From: Nonomuraea aridisoli
Lineage (GTDB): Bacteria; Actinomycetota; Actinomycetes; Streptosporangiales; Streptosporangiaceae
Direction of reading: 5' to 3'
Assembly (NCBI RefSeq): GCF_003236395.1
Contig: NZ_POUD01000023.1
Location: forward strand, 1-55,307
Length of the DNA: 55,307 bases
The position numbers were made by a program, and so were the translations under genes. Shown here piece after piece: positions 25,644 to 33,906 of the stretch (the stretch's first letter is position 1; each line of letters begins with the position of its first letter). Under the pieces are notes generated by a model, which had not been told where the DNA came from, did no database searches, and saw only the letters and a list, made by a program, of their open reading frames with translations.

Positions 25644-27009
25644 GACCGGTTCGCTGGTCGACCGGCACGTCGGCTTCGTGCACGCGCTGCGCGAGGCCGG
25701 GGTGCCCGTGTCGCTGGCCGAGGGGCTGGACGCCGCGCACGCCCTGCGCGTGATCGAGCTGGCCGACCGCGAGTCGCTGCGGGCCGCCTACGCGGCCACG
25801 CTGGTCAAGAAGCCGGCCTACCGGCCGGGCTTCGACGTGCTGTTCGACCTGTGGTTCCCGGCCTCCACGACGGGCCTGGCCACCGCGCGCCCCGACCAAG
25901 ACCTTGATCCGCGTACGGCGTCCGTCAGCGAGCTGCGCGCCCACCTGGCGGGGCTGCTGACCGAGTCCACCGACCAGGAGCTGCGCGAGTTCGCCCAGGA
26001 CATGGTGGAGCGCTTCGGCCGCCAGCAGGCGGGCCCCGGGCGGCAGAACTGGTTCTCCTACAGCGTCATGCGCGCCCTGTCGCCGGAGACGCTGATGGCG
26101 ACCATCCTGCGCGAGGTGCTGCAGGGCCGCGAGCGCGGTGGGCTGGCCGAGAAGACCGTGCGCCAGAGGGTCGAGACCAACCTGCGGCGCTTCGAGGACG
26201 CCGTCGCCACCGACGTGCGCCGCCGCATCGCCGAGGACTCCGGGATCGAGCGCATCGCCCGCTCGGCCGTGCGCCCGCCACTCGACCAGATCGACTTCCT
26301 CCGCGTCACCAAGGCCGACCTGGCCCGGCTGCGCAAGGAGGTGCATCCGCTGGCCCGGCGGCTGGCCGCCCGCCTGACGATCAAGCACCGCAAGGGCAAG
26401 CGCGGGCGGCTCGACTTCCGCAAGACCGTGCGCGCCTCGTTGCAGAGCGGCGGCGTGCCGCTGACCACCCACTTCAGGCCGCCGCGCCCGCACAAGCCGG
26501 AGCTGGTGATCCTCTGCGACACCAGCGACTCGGTCTCGTCGTTCGCCCACTTCACGCTGCTCCTCACGTACGCGCTGCGCGAGCAGTTCACGAAGGTGCG
26601 GGCGTTCGGCTTCGTCGACACCGTGGACGAGATCACCCGGTTCTTCCAGCCGGGGGCCGACGTCGTGGAGGCCATGACCCGGCTGGTGAACGAGGCCGAC
26701 ATGGTGCGCTTCGGGCGGACGAACTACGGGCACGCGCTGGAGCGCTTCGCCGAGCGCTACGGCGACGCGATCGGCCCGAAGACGTCGCTGCTGATCCTCG
26801 GCGACGCCCGCTCCAACTACCAGCCGCCCGCCCTCGACGTGCTCAGGTCGCTGGCGAAGGGCTGCCGGCACACGTACTGGCTCAATCCCGAGCCCCGTCA
26901 GCAGTGGGACACCGGCGACTCGGTCGCGAGCGACTACGGGACGGTCGTCCCGATGTACGAGTGCCGCAACGTCGCCCAGCTGAGCGCGTTCATCGAGACC
27001 CTCGCCTGA
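25636..27009 (+). CDS. VWA-domain protein (CoxE-like)
   Basis: The 457-residue protein has a helical N-terminal part and a C-terminal VWA domain. LVILCDTSDSVSSFAHF (about 291-307) holds the MIDAS motif DxSxS, and GRTNYGHALE supplies the conserved Thr. LLILGDARSNYQPP contains the third metal-site Asp. CoxE proteins work with MoxR ATPases in carbon monoxide dehydrogenase maturation, but no cox genes are nearby, so the client is unknown. Start GTG 25636. Confidence 0.86.
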   Translation: MPETGSLVDRHVGFVHALREAGVPVSLAEGLDAAHALRVIELADRESLRAAYAATLVKKPAYRPGFDVLFDLWFPASTTGLATARPDQDLDPRTASVSELRAHLAGLLTESTDQELREFAQDMVERFGRQQAGPGRQNWFSYSVMRALSPETLMATILREVLQGRERGGLAEKTVRQRVETNLRRFEDAVATDVRRRIAEDSGIERIARSAVRPPLDQIDFLRVTKADLARLRKEVHPLARRLAARLTIKHRKGKRGRLDFRKTVRASLQSGGVPLTTHFRPPRPHKPELVILCDTSDSVSSFAHFTLLLTYALREQFTKVRAFGFVDTVDEITRFFQPGADVVEAMTRLVNEADMVRFGRTNYGHALERFAERYGDAIGPKTSLLILGDARSNYQPPALDVLRSLAKGCRHTYWLNPEPRQQWDTGDSVASDYGTVVPMYECRNVAQLSAFIETLA

Positions 27010-27012
27010 GCC

Positions 27013-27825
27013 TCAGACGCGCTGCAGCTCCCTCGCGGCGGTGCGGGCGAGCAGCTCGATCTGCTCGGCGGTGAGCACGTCGCGGTCGGCGGCCTTGATC
27101 AGCCTGGCCGCCGACCGGGGCCGCAGCAGAGTCAGGCCCTCGGCCCGGACGATCCCGCCGCGCCTCGGCAGCACCCCGCAGTGCACCGCCAGCAGGGGCG
27201 TGATCGACACCGCGACGCCGGCCTCCCGCGTCAGCAGCTCGGAGAACGCCTCGGCCTGCTCGACCAGGGGCTTGGCGACCTTGGTGCCGTACTTCTCGCC
27301 CAGGAACAGCCGCCCGGCGTAACAGGCGATCTCGGTGTCGGGACTCCACGACTCGTTGTCGACGATCCAGACGCCGCCGGGGCCGATCACGAGATGGTCG
27401 ATGGACGCCTGGCCGCGGATCGCGCGCCCGTCGAGGACGCGGTAGCCCAGCCGGCCGAGCGACCGGCGCAGCAGGCGGCCCGTGATCGCCTCACCGCTGC
27501 GCGCGCCCCGCCACACCGCGGTCGCGTGGAAGGAGCGCCAGTCGAGATACCAGTCCACCGCCGCCACGATCGCCGCGAGCACCAGGCCGACCAGGGCCGA
27601 CTCGCCCGTGAGACCGAACCTCAGCCCCAACGCGACACCGACCACGAACCCCACGGCGGCCTTGGCGATCCGGTATTTACGCCGGTTCGAGGCGTCCTCG
27701 CGCCAGAACTTCTCGTACCACCACTGCGGGGAAGACCCTGTGTACTTCTCGTTGGGCTGCACGTAGATAGAGCCACCGGGCACCGCAAACTCCCCGAAAG
27801 AGTAGAAGAGTGCGGGATCTGCCAC
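27013..27825 (-). CDS. Membrane-anchored NERD-domain protein
   Basis: GTG 27825 is chosen because GAGGGAT lies nine bases upstream; a TTG at 27870 would add 15 residues. The 270-residue product has two hydrophobic helices (VGFVVGVALGLRFGL, ALVGLVLAAIVAAVDWYL) followed by a NERD domain with SIDHLVIGPGGVWIVDNE, the nuclease-related core, and a basic C-terminus. NERD domains are related to endonucleases of the PD-(D/E)XK fold. Its role is unknown. It converges on the VWA gene with a three-base gap. Confidence 0.8.
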   Translation of the reverse strand: MADPALFYSFGEFAVPGGSIYVQPNEKYTGSSPQWWYEKFWREDASNRRKYRIAKAAVGFVVGVALGLRFGLTGESALVGLVLAAIVAAVDWYLDWRSFHATAVWRGARSGEAITGRLLRRSLGRLGYRVLDGRAIRGQASIDHLVIGPGGVWIVDNESWSPDTEIACYAGRLFLGEKYGTKVAKPLVEQAEAFSELLTREAGVAVSITPLLAVHCGVLPRRGGIVRAEGLTLLRPRSAARLIKAADRDVLTAEQIELLARTAARELQRV

Positions 27826-27912
27826 GCCGAAGATCCCTCGCCGGTCAAGTGATACCCGCTCACCAACCAAGGCGAGCCTAAGGTGACGGAATTAGAACCC
27901 GCAAGGCCATCA

Positions 27913-27926
27913 ACCGACTAGTCGGT
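27913..27926. promoter_or_regulatory. TetR operator ACCGACTAGTCGGT
   Basis: A perfect 14-bp palindrome extended by ATG on the right, ending 29 bases upstream of the TetR gene. The same 17-bp motif, ACCGACCGGCCGGTATG, occurs at 31934-31950 before the acyl-CoA dehydrogenase operon. Autoregulation and control of that operon are inferred. Confidence 0.7.
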
Positions 27927-27955
27927 ATGCTAAGGCCGGTGACTAGGGGGACGAT

Positions 27956-28546
27956 GTGAAAGACGAACCGGTACGGCAGCGGATTCTCGCCGAAGCGACC
28001 CGGTTGTTCGCCGATCGCGGGTTCGAGGCCACCTCGGTGCAGGAGATCGTGGTGTCGGCGGGCGTCACCAAGGGCGCCATGTACCACTACTTCGACTCCA
28101 AGGACGACCTGCTGCACGAGATCTACGCCCGCGTCCTGCGCATGCAGATGGAACGGCTGACCCGCATCGCCGACGGCCCCGGCAGCCTCAAGCAGCGCCT
28201 GCACCGGGCCGCGGCCGACGTCGTGGAGACGACGGCCGCCAACCTCGACGACTCCAAGATCTTCTTCCGGTCGATCCACCTGCTCGCCCCCGAGACGCAG
28301 AAGAGCGTGCGCGCCGAACGCCGCCGCTACCACGAACGCTTCCGCGACCTCGTCGCGGAAGGCCAGCGCGCCCGCATCTTCAGCGACCGCGTCCCGGCCG
28401 ACCTCGTCGTCGACTACTTCTTCGGCTCGGTGCACCACCTGGGCACCTGGTTCCACGCCGACGGCCCGCTCACCGGCGCCCAGGTGGGCAAACACTTCGC
28501 CGACCTGCTGCTCACCTCACTCGGGGCCGGGGACGTCGACGAGTGA
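27956..28546 (+). CDS. TetR-family regulator, probable fatty-acid/acyl-CoA control
   Basis: The 196-residue protein has an N-terminal TetR helix-turn-helix (RQRILAEATRLFADRGFEATSVQEIVVSAGVTKGAMYHYF) and a helical ligand domain. Start GTG 27956. The operator upstream recurs before the convergent acyl-CoA dehydrogenase operon, so acyl-CoA or a related thioester is the likely inducer. The last 30 bases overlap the end of the convergent dehydrogenase gene. Confidence 0.86.
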   Translation: MKDEPVRQRILAEATRLFADRGFEATSVQEIVVSAGVTKGAMYHYFDSKDDLLHEIYARVLRMQMERLTRIADGPGSLKQRLHRAAADVVETTAANLDDSKIFFRSIHLLAPETQKSVRAERRRYHERFRDLVAEGQRARIFSDRVPADLVVDYFFGSVHHLGTWFHADGPLTGAQVGKHFADLLLTSLGAGDVDE

Positions 28547-29560
28547 GGCCAGCGCCTCCCGATGGTCGCCGGGCGTGCCCAGCGCGATCTCGGTGGCCTT
28601 CGCGCGCTTGAGATACAGATGCACGGGATGCTCCCACGTCATCCCGATCCCGCCATGGAGCTGCAGCGCCTCCTCGGCCGCGTGCAGCGCCACACCGGCG
28701 TTCCACGACTGGGCCACCGCCACCGAGATCGACGACGGGTCGGAGGCCGCGTTCCTGGCGGCCGCCCTGGCGCGTACGACGTCGAGCCAGAGGTCGGCCA
28801 GCCGGTGCTTGATCGCCTGGAACGACCCGATCGGCCGGGCGAACTGGTGCCGCTCCTTGACGTAGGCCAGCGTCGTGTCGAGGCACCACTCGGCCACCCC
28901 CAGCTGCTCCGAGGCCAGCAGCCCCGCCCCGAACCGCAGCACCGCCGCCACGTCACAGGCGCCCACCCGCCGGGCCTGCGCCCGGTCGAACGTGACCGTC
29001 GCGATCGGCCTGGTCAGGTCGAGCGAGGGCACCACCCGCACCGACGCGCCCTCGACCGCGTACAGGTCGCCGTCCACCGGCACCAGCAGCACGTCGGCCA
29101 CGTCCGCCCCGGCCACGCCGGTGACCGTGCCCGACAGCCGGCCGTCGTCGACGGACACCGACGCGCCACGCGACGGCGCGTACGGCGAGGCCGTGAACGA
29201 CACGACCAGCGCGGCGGTCCTGCGCCCCTCGGCCAGCTCGCCCAGCAGCGCGTCACGGGTCGGCAGCAGCGCCCGCGTGGCCAGCACCGAGCTGGTGAAG
29301 AACGGCACCGGCGCGACCGCCCGGCCCAGCTCCTCCAGCACCACGGCCACCTCGCTCGCCGTGGCCCCGGCGCCGCCCAGTTCCTCGGGCACCAGCAGCC
29401 CCGCCACGCCGATCTCCCCGGCCAGCGTCTTCCACAGATCGAGGTCGTGCGGATCGGACTCGACGCGCTTCAGCACCGCGGCGGGCGGGCAGCGGTCGGC
29501 GAGCAGGTCACGCACGGAGGACCTGAGCTCCTCCTCGATCTCCGAATACAGGAGGGTCAT
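28517..29560 (-). CDS. Acyl-CoA dehydrogenase, small partner
   Basis: A 347-residue acyl-CoA dehydrogenase. The N-terminal helical part (IGVAGLLVPEELGGAGAT) and C-terminal flavin-binding part (QFARPIGSFQAIKHRLADL, QLHGGIGMTWEHPVHLYLKRA) are present. It lacks a Glu base at the usual position, as in the smaller subunits of heteromeric FadE pairs that degrade sterol side chains or branched acids. It overlaps the preceding gene by four bases and forms one operon of three. Confidence 0.85.
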   Translation of the reverse strand: MTLLYSEIEEELRSSVRDLLADRCPPAAVLKRVESDPHDLDLWKTLAGEIGVAGLLVPEELGGAGATASEVAVVLEELGRAVAPVPFFTSSVLATRALLPTRDALLGELAEGRRTAALVVSFTASPYAPSRGASVSVDDGRLSGTVTGVAGADVADVLLVPVDGDLYAVEGASVRVVPSLDLTRPIATVTFDRAQARRVGACDVAAVLRFGAGLLASEQLGVAEWCLDTTLAYVKERHQFARPIGSFQAIKHRLADLWLDVVRARAAARNAASDPSSISVAVAQSWNAGVALHAAEEALQLHGGIGMTWEHPVHLYLKRAKATEIALGTPGDHREALASLVDVPGPE

Positions 29561-30723
29561 CGCGGCAGGTCCTTCCAGGGCACGTCCTTGTCGACGCGGG
29601 GCTCCGAGGGCAGGCCGAGCACCCGCTCGGCGACGATGTTGCGCAGGATCTCCGACGTGCCGCCCTCGATGGAGTTGCCCTTGGCCCGCAGGTAGCGGTA
29701 GCCGGGGCCACGGCCGTAGAAGTCGACGTTCTCCGAACGGCGGAACGCCCAGTCGTCGTAACCCAGGTCGCGCCGGAACTCCAGGTCGAACCCGGTCACC
29801 GCCTGGTTCAGCCGGGCGAAGGACAGCTTCATCCCCGACCCCTCCGGGCCCGGCTGACCGGCCGCCAGCTGCTCACGCAGCCGCGCGCCCGACAGGCGGG
29901 TGACCTCGGTCTCCACCCACAGCTCCAGCAGCCGCTGGTGCAGATCGTGGGTGCGCAGCTCGGGGTGCTCCCGCCACGCCTCGACCACCGGAGCCACCAT
30001 GCCGCCGCCGCGCCGCGCCGGGCCGCCGCCGATGGCGACGCGCTCGTTCATCAGCGTGGTCTGCGCGACCCGCCAGCCGTCGCCGACCGCGCCCAGCCGC
30101 AGCTCGTCGGGGAGCCGTACGCCGGTCAGGAACACCTCGTTGAACTCGGCCTCGCCGGTGATCTGCCGCAGCGGCCGCACCTCCACGCCGGGCGCCTGCA
30201 TGTCACAGACGAAGTACGTCAGCCCGCGGTGCTTGGGCACGTCCGGATCGGTGCGGGCCACCAGGATGGCCCAGCGGGAGTGGTGGGCGCCGGACGTCCA
30301 CACCTTCTGCCCGTCGACCACCCACTCGTCGCCGTCCCTGACCGCCCTGGTGGCCAGCGTCGCCAGGTCGGAGCCGGCGCCGGGCTCGCTGAACAGCTGG
30401 CACCAGATCTCCTCGCCGGTCCACAGCGGGCGCAGGAACCGGCGCTTCTGCTCCTCCGTGCCGAACGTCAGGATCGTCGGCGCCGCCATCCCGAGCCCGA
30501 TGGCCAGCATCCCGGCGTGCAGCTGACGCGGGGTGTCGGCCAGCTCCCGCTCCACGACCTGCTGCAGCTCCCGCGGCGCGCCGAGCCCGCCCTGCCCCTC
30601 GGGGAACCACACCCAGGCCAGCCCGGCGTCGAACCGCGCCCGCAGGAACTCCAGCCGGTCCCCGGCCGGATCATGCTCCGCCAGGAACGCCGCCACCCGC
30701 TCCTTGATCTCCGCTTCGTTCAC
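29557..30723 (-). CDS. Acyl-CoA dehydrogenase, large partner
   Basis: A 388-residue acyl-CoA dehydrogenase from GTG 30721-30723. WCQLFSEPGAGSDLATLATRAVRDGDEW and VDGQKVWTSGAHHSRWAILVART are the FAD-binding signature, and RYLRAKGNSIEGGTSEILRNIVAERVLGLP is the C-terminal signature with the family Glu. The GTGA overlap with the upstream dehydrogenase and four-base overlap with the downstream one indicate an assembled alpha/beta pair. Confidence 0.88.
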   Translation of the reverse strand: MNEAEIKERVAAFLAEHDPAGDRLEFLRARFDAGLAWVWFPEGQGGLGAPRELQQVVERELADTPRQLHAGMLAIGLGMAAPTILTFGTEEQKRRFLRPLWTGEEIWCQLFSEPGAGSDLATLATRAVRDGDEWVVDGQKVWTSGAHHSRWAILVARTDPDVPKHRGLTYFVCDMQAPGVEVRPLRQITGEAEFNEVFLTGVRLPDELRLGAVGDGWRVAQTTLMNERVAIGGGPARRGGGMVAPVVEAWREHPELRTHDLHQRLLELWVETEVTRLSGARLREQLAAGQPGPEGSGMKLSFARLNQAVTGFDLEFRRDLGYDDWAFRRSENVDFYGRGPGYRYLRAKGNSIEGGTSEILRNIVAERVLGLPSEPRVDKDVPWKDLPR

Positions 30724-31922
30724 ATGTACCTCTTCAGCTCGCGATAGGCCAGGGATCGTTTGTGCACCTCGTCGGGGCCGTCGGCCAGGCGGAGGGAGCG
30801 GGCGCCGGCCCAGAGGGCCGCCAGGGGGAAGTCCTGGGAGACGCCGCCCGCGCCGTGCACCTGGACGGCCTTGTCCAGGATCCACTCGACGGTGATGGGA
30901 GTGGAGATCTTGATGGCCTGGATCTCGGTGTGGGCGCCCTGGTTGCCCACCGTGTCCATGAGCCAGGCGGTCTTGAGGACGAGCAGCCGGGACTGCTCGA
31001 TCCTGATGCGGGACTCGGCGATCCAGTCCTGGACGACGCCCTGCTCGGCCACCGGCCGGCCGAACGTCGTGCGGGCCAGGGCCCGCCGGCACATGAGCTC
31101 GACGGCGCGCTCGGCCATGCCGATCAGGCGCATGCAGTGGTGGATGCGGCCGGGGCCGAGCCGGGCCTGGGCGATGGCGAAGCCGCCGCCCTCCTCGCCG
31201 ATGAGGTTCTCCGCCGGCACGCGGACGTCCTCGAAGAGGATCTCGGCGTGGCCGCCGTGGTCGGCGTCGGTGTAGCCGAAGACGTGCATGCCGCGCTTGA
31301 TGTGCACGCCCGGGGTGTCGCGGGGCACCAGGATCATGCTCTGCTGCCGGTGTTTGGGCGCGTCGGGGTTGGTCTTGCCCATGACGATGAGGATCTTGCA
31401 GTTGGGGTTCATCGCCCCGGAGATGAACCACTTGCGGCCGTTGATGACGTACTCGTCGCCGTCGCGGACGATGGAGGTCGCGATGTTGGTGGCGTCCGAG
31501 GAGGCCACGTCGGGCTCGGTCATCGCGAACGCCGAGCGGATCTCCCCGTCGAGCAGCGGCTGCAGCCATTCCTTGCGCTGCCACTCGCTGCCGAACATGG
31601 CCAGCAGTTCCATGTTGCCGGTGTCGGGGGCGGCGCAGTTGGTGGCGACGGGGGCGATGGAGGGGCTTCGGCCCATGATCTCGGCCAGTGGGGCGTACTG
31701 GAGATTGGTCAGGCCGGCGCCGTGGTCCCCGGGCAGGAACAGGTTCCACAGGCCGCGCTTCCTGGCCTCGTCCTTGAGGTCGTCGAGCAGCGGGGGCGGG
31801 CTCCAGCCACTGGTGGCGGCCTGTTCCTCGAAGGCGGCCTCGGCGGGATAGACGCATTCGTCCATGAAGCGGAGCAGTCGCTCGCGCAGGTCCTCGGTGA
31901 CGCTGTCAAAGGCGAAGTCCAT
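30720..31922 (-). CDS. Acyl-CoA dehydrogenase (ACAD10/11-like)
   Basis: The 400-residue protein is the first gene of the operon. It has SAFAMTEPDVASSDATNI and YVINGRKWFISGAMNPNCKILIVMGKT, RTTFGRPVAEQGVVQDWIAESRI, and VQVHGAGGVSQDFPLA near the end. The closest named relatives are ACAD10/11-type enzymes. It probably opens the chain of oxidation steps in this locus. Confidence 0.88.
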   Translation of the reverse strand: MDFAFDSVTEDLRERLLRFMDECVYPAEAAFEEQAATSGWSPPPLLDDLKDEARKRGLWNLFLPGDHGAGLTNLQYAPLAEIMGRSPSIAPVATNCAAPDTGNMELLAMFGSEWQRKEWLQPLLDGEIRSAFAMTEPDVASSDATNIATSIVRDGDEYVINGRKWFISGAMNPNCKILIVMGKTNPDAPKHRQQSMILVPRDTPGVHIKRGMHVFGYTDADHGGHAEILFEDVRVPAENLIGEEGGGFAIAQARLGPGRIHHCMRLIGMAERAVELMCRRALARTTFGRPVAEQGVVQDWIAESRIRIEQSRLLVLKTAWLMDTVGNQGAHTEIQAIKISTPITVEWILDKAVQVHGAGGVSQDFPLAALWAGARSLRLADGPDEVHKRSLAYRELKRYM

Positions 31923-31933
31923 GCGGTGAGCCT

Positions 31934-31950
31934 ACCGACCGGCCGGTATG
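31934..31950. promoter_or_regulatory. Operator of the dehydrogenase operon, ACCGACCGGCCGGTATG
   Basis: The site ends 12 bases upstream of the first dehydrogenase ATG on its coding strand side and shares 14 of 17 positions with the TetR operator at 27913-27929. One regulator for both promoters is inferred. Confidence 0.65.
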
Positions 31951-32038
31951 AGTGTCGACCATGAAGTCAGGTGGTTCCCCGTAAAAAGGTGCAGGTGGCC
32001 ATCAACGGCACACCATGCGGCTCCCTAGGGTGGCCGTC

Positions 32039-32620
32039 ATGACCGAGAAGCTGCCCGCGCCCGTGGTGCTCCAGGACGACGTCGTACGTCTGGAGCCGCT
32101 GTCCCTCGACCATGTTCCCGACCTGTTCGCGGCCGGGGGCGGGGACGAGGAGGTCTGGCGCTGGCTGCCGGCGGCGGCGCCGGCCACGGAGGCCGAGCTG
32201 GCGAAGATCGCGCGGGGCCTGATGGACGACGACCGGCACGTCCCGTTCGCGGTGGTGCCGAAGGAGAGCGGCCGGGCGGTGGGCTGGACGACGTACGGCG
32301 ACGTGCCCGGATTCGAGGCGAGCGTCGAGATCGGCTGGACGTGGTACGGCCGGGCGGTGTGGCGCACGGCGGTGAACACCGCCTGCAAGGTGCTGCTCGT
32401 CGACCACGCCTTCGCCTGCGGCTACAACCGCGTGCTGCTCAAGACGGACGTGCGCAACGTCCGGTCGCAGAACGCCATCAAGCGCATCGGCGGCGTGCAC
32501 GAGGGCACGCTGCGCCGCCACCGCCGGCGGCCGGACGGCACGTGGCGCGACACGGTCTGCTTCGGCATCCTCGACGACGAGTGGCCGGCGCACCGGGCCC
32601 GGCTGCGGGAAGGGCGCTGA
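32039..32620 (+). CDS. GNAT-family N-acetyltransferase
   Basis: A 193-residue protein of the RimJ/RimL-like Acetyltransf_3 group. VVRLEPLSLDHVPDLFAAGG opens the fold, VEIGWTWYGRAVWRTAVNTACKVLLVDHAF holds the CoA-binding region, and RSQNAIKRIGGVHEGTLRRH follows. AGGGTGG precedes ATG 32039. The substrate is not evident; possible targets are ribosomal proteins or small amines. Confidence 0.82.
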   Translation: MTEKLPAPVVLQDDVVRLEPLSLDHVPDLFAAGGGDEEVWRWLPAAAPATEAELAKIARGLMDDDRHVPFAVVPKESGRAVGWTTYGDVPGFEASVEIGWTWYGRAVWRTAVNTACKVLLVDHAFACGYNRVLLKTDVRNVRSQNAIKRIGGVHEGTLRRHRRRPDGTWRDTVCFGILDDEWPAHRARLREGR

Positions 32621-32640
32621 CCGCCGGGCACAATGCAGAG

Positions 32641-33261
32641 ATGAGCCTGGATCATCTCGTCTACGCCACCCCTGACCTGGAGGCGACCGCGGCCGAGCTG
32701 GAACGGCTGCTGGGCGTGCGGGCCGCGCCGGGCGGGCGGCACCCGGGCTTCGGGACCCGCAACCGGCTGATCGGGCTGGGCGGCCGGAGTTACCTGGAGA
32801 TCGTGGGGCCCGATCCCGAGCAGGAGGCGCCGGCCGGGCCGCGGCCGTTCGGGATCGACACGCTGACGGCGCCGCATCTGACGGGCTGGGCGGTGGCGGT
32901 GCGGGACATCGACGCGGTGACCGCTCGCGCGCGGGAGCGCGGCTACGACCCGGGCGAGCCGGAGGAGATGTCGCGCCGTACGCCGGAGGGCGAGCTGCTG
33001 AGGTGGCGGCTGACGCCGCCGCAGCGGGCGGGGCACTCCGGGCTGGTGCCGTTCCTCATCGACTGGGGCGGGGCGCGGCATCCGGCGGACGCCGGGCTGG
33101 CGGTGGTCGACCTGATGTCGCTGCGCGCCGGCCACCCCGACCCCGAGGCCGTGCGGCGGGACCTGGCGGCCCTGGACGTCCGGCTCGACCTGGAGGAGGG
33201 CCCGAACGCGGGGCTGACGGCCGTGTTGTCCGGGAAGAACGGCCCCGTCACCCTGGCCTGA
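32641..33261 (+). CDS. Glyoxalase-like domain protein (Glyoxalase_3 type)
   Basis: The 206-residue protein begins LDHLVYATPDLEATAAELERLLG, with RSYLEIVGPDPEQ and GLVPFLIDWGG as in the PF13468 group of the VOC superfamily. The fold is clear and the function is not. It follows the acetyltransferase by 20 bases, probably in the same transcript. Confidence 0.78.
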   Translation: MSLDHLVYATPDLEATAAELERLLGVRAAPGGRHPGFGTRNRLIGLGGRSYLEIVGPDPEQEAPAGPRPFGIDTLTAPHLTGWAVAVRDIDAVTARARERGYDPGEPEEMSRRTPEGELLRWRLTPPQRAGHSGLVPFLIDWGGARHPADAGLAVVDLMSLRAGHPDPEAVRRDLAALDVRLDLEEGPNAGLTAVLSGKNGPVTLA

Positions 33262-33267
33262 CGCGGG

Positions 33268-33825
33268 CTACGCGAGCGGGCCGAGCATGCCGGCGAGGAG
33301 GTCGTCGATGGCGGCGCGGATCTCCTCCAGGGTCGGCACCGCGCCGGCGCCGCAGACGGCGTCGAACATGAGCCCCTCGGCGTACACGACGAGCTGGCGA
33401 CTGTGGCGTACGGGGTCGCGGGAGCCCAGGGCGGCCAGCATGGCCACGGCCGGGTCGCGGAAGCGGCGGCCCGCGCGGTCGTAGATCTCGCGCAGCTCGG
33501 GGCGGCGGGTCGCCTCCAGCGCCAGCTCGTAGCGGGCGAGCGTGCGCCTGCGGTCGCGTACCTGGATATGCACCGCCTCGGCGATGCGGGCGGGCAGCGA
33601 GGTCAGGTCGCGCGTCTCGTACGCCACCGCCAGGGCCGCCTCCTCCAGCTCGGTCAGCCGCGACAGGGTGAGCTCCAGGAGGGCGGCGCGGGTACGGGCC
33701 AGGTTGGAGGTGGAGCCGGGCGGCAGGCCCGCGGCCTCGTCGACGGCCCGGTGCGTGAGGCCGCGCATGCCTCTCTCCGCCAGCAGGGTGATGGCGGTGT
33801 CGGCGACGAGGTCGGAGCGTTTCAC
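33268..33825 (-). CDS. TetR-family regulator of the divergent monooxygenase
   Basis: A 185-residue TetR regulator from GTG 33825 with helix-turn-helix GMRGLTHRAVDEAAGLPPGSTSNLARTRAAL. Three ACTAC-N4-GTAGT dyads lie in the gap to the divergent FAD monooxygenase, the classic arrangement of a repressor that controls both genes and responds to a substrate of the monooxygenase. Confidence 0.86.
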   Translation of the reverse strand: MKRSDLVADTAITLLAERGMRGLTHRAVDEAAGLPPGSTSNLARTRAALLELTLSRLTELEEAALAVAYETRDLTSLPARIAEAVHIQVRDRRRTLARYELALEATRRPELREIYDRAGRRFRDPAVAMLAALGSRDPVRHSRQLVVYAEGLMFDAVCGAGAVPTLEEIRAAIDDLLAGMLGPLA

Positions 33826-33835
33826 GGGAGCCGAT

Positions 33836-33893
33836 ACTACAGGGGTAGTCAGACCGCACTACAGCCGCAGTATCGTTGAACTACAGACGTAGT
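33836..33893. promoter_or_regulatory. Three TetR operators ACTAC-N4-GTAGT, 22-bp period
   Basis: The sites are ACTACAGGGGTAGT (33836-33849), ACTACAGCCGCAGT (33858-33871) and ACTACAGACGTAGT (33880-33893). Their starts are exactly 22 bases apart, two helical turns, so all face one side of the DNA. The third overlaps the start of the AAGGAGG ribosome site of the monooxygenase. Confidence 0.8.
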
Positions 33894-33906
33894 AAGGAGG
33901 GGCGCG

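Noticed and set aside
25636..27009. MoxR/VWA pair as part of the DUF4132 system
   Set aside because: The genes are 16 kb apart with many unrelated genes between them.
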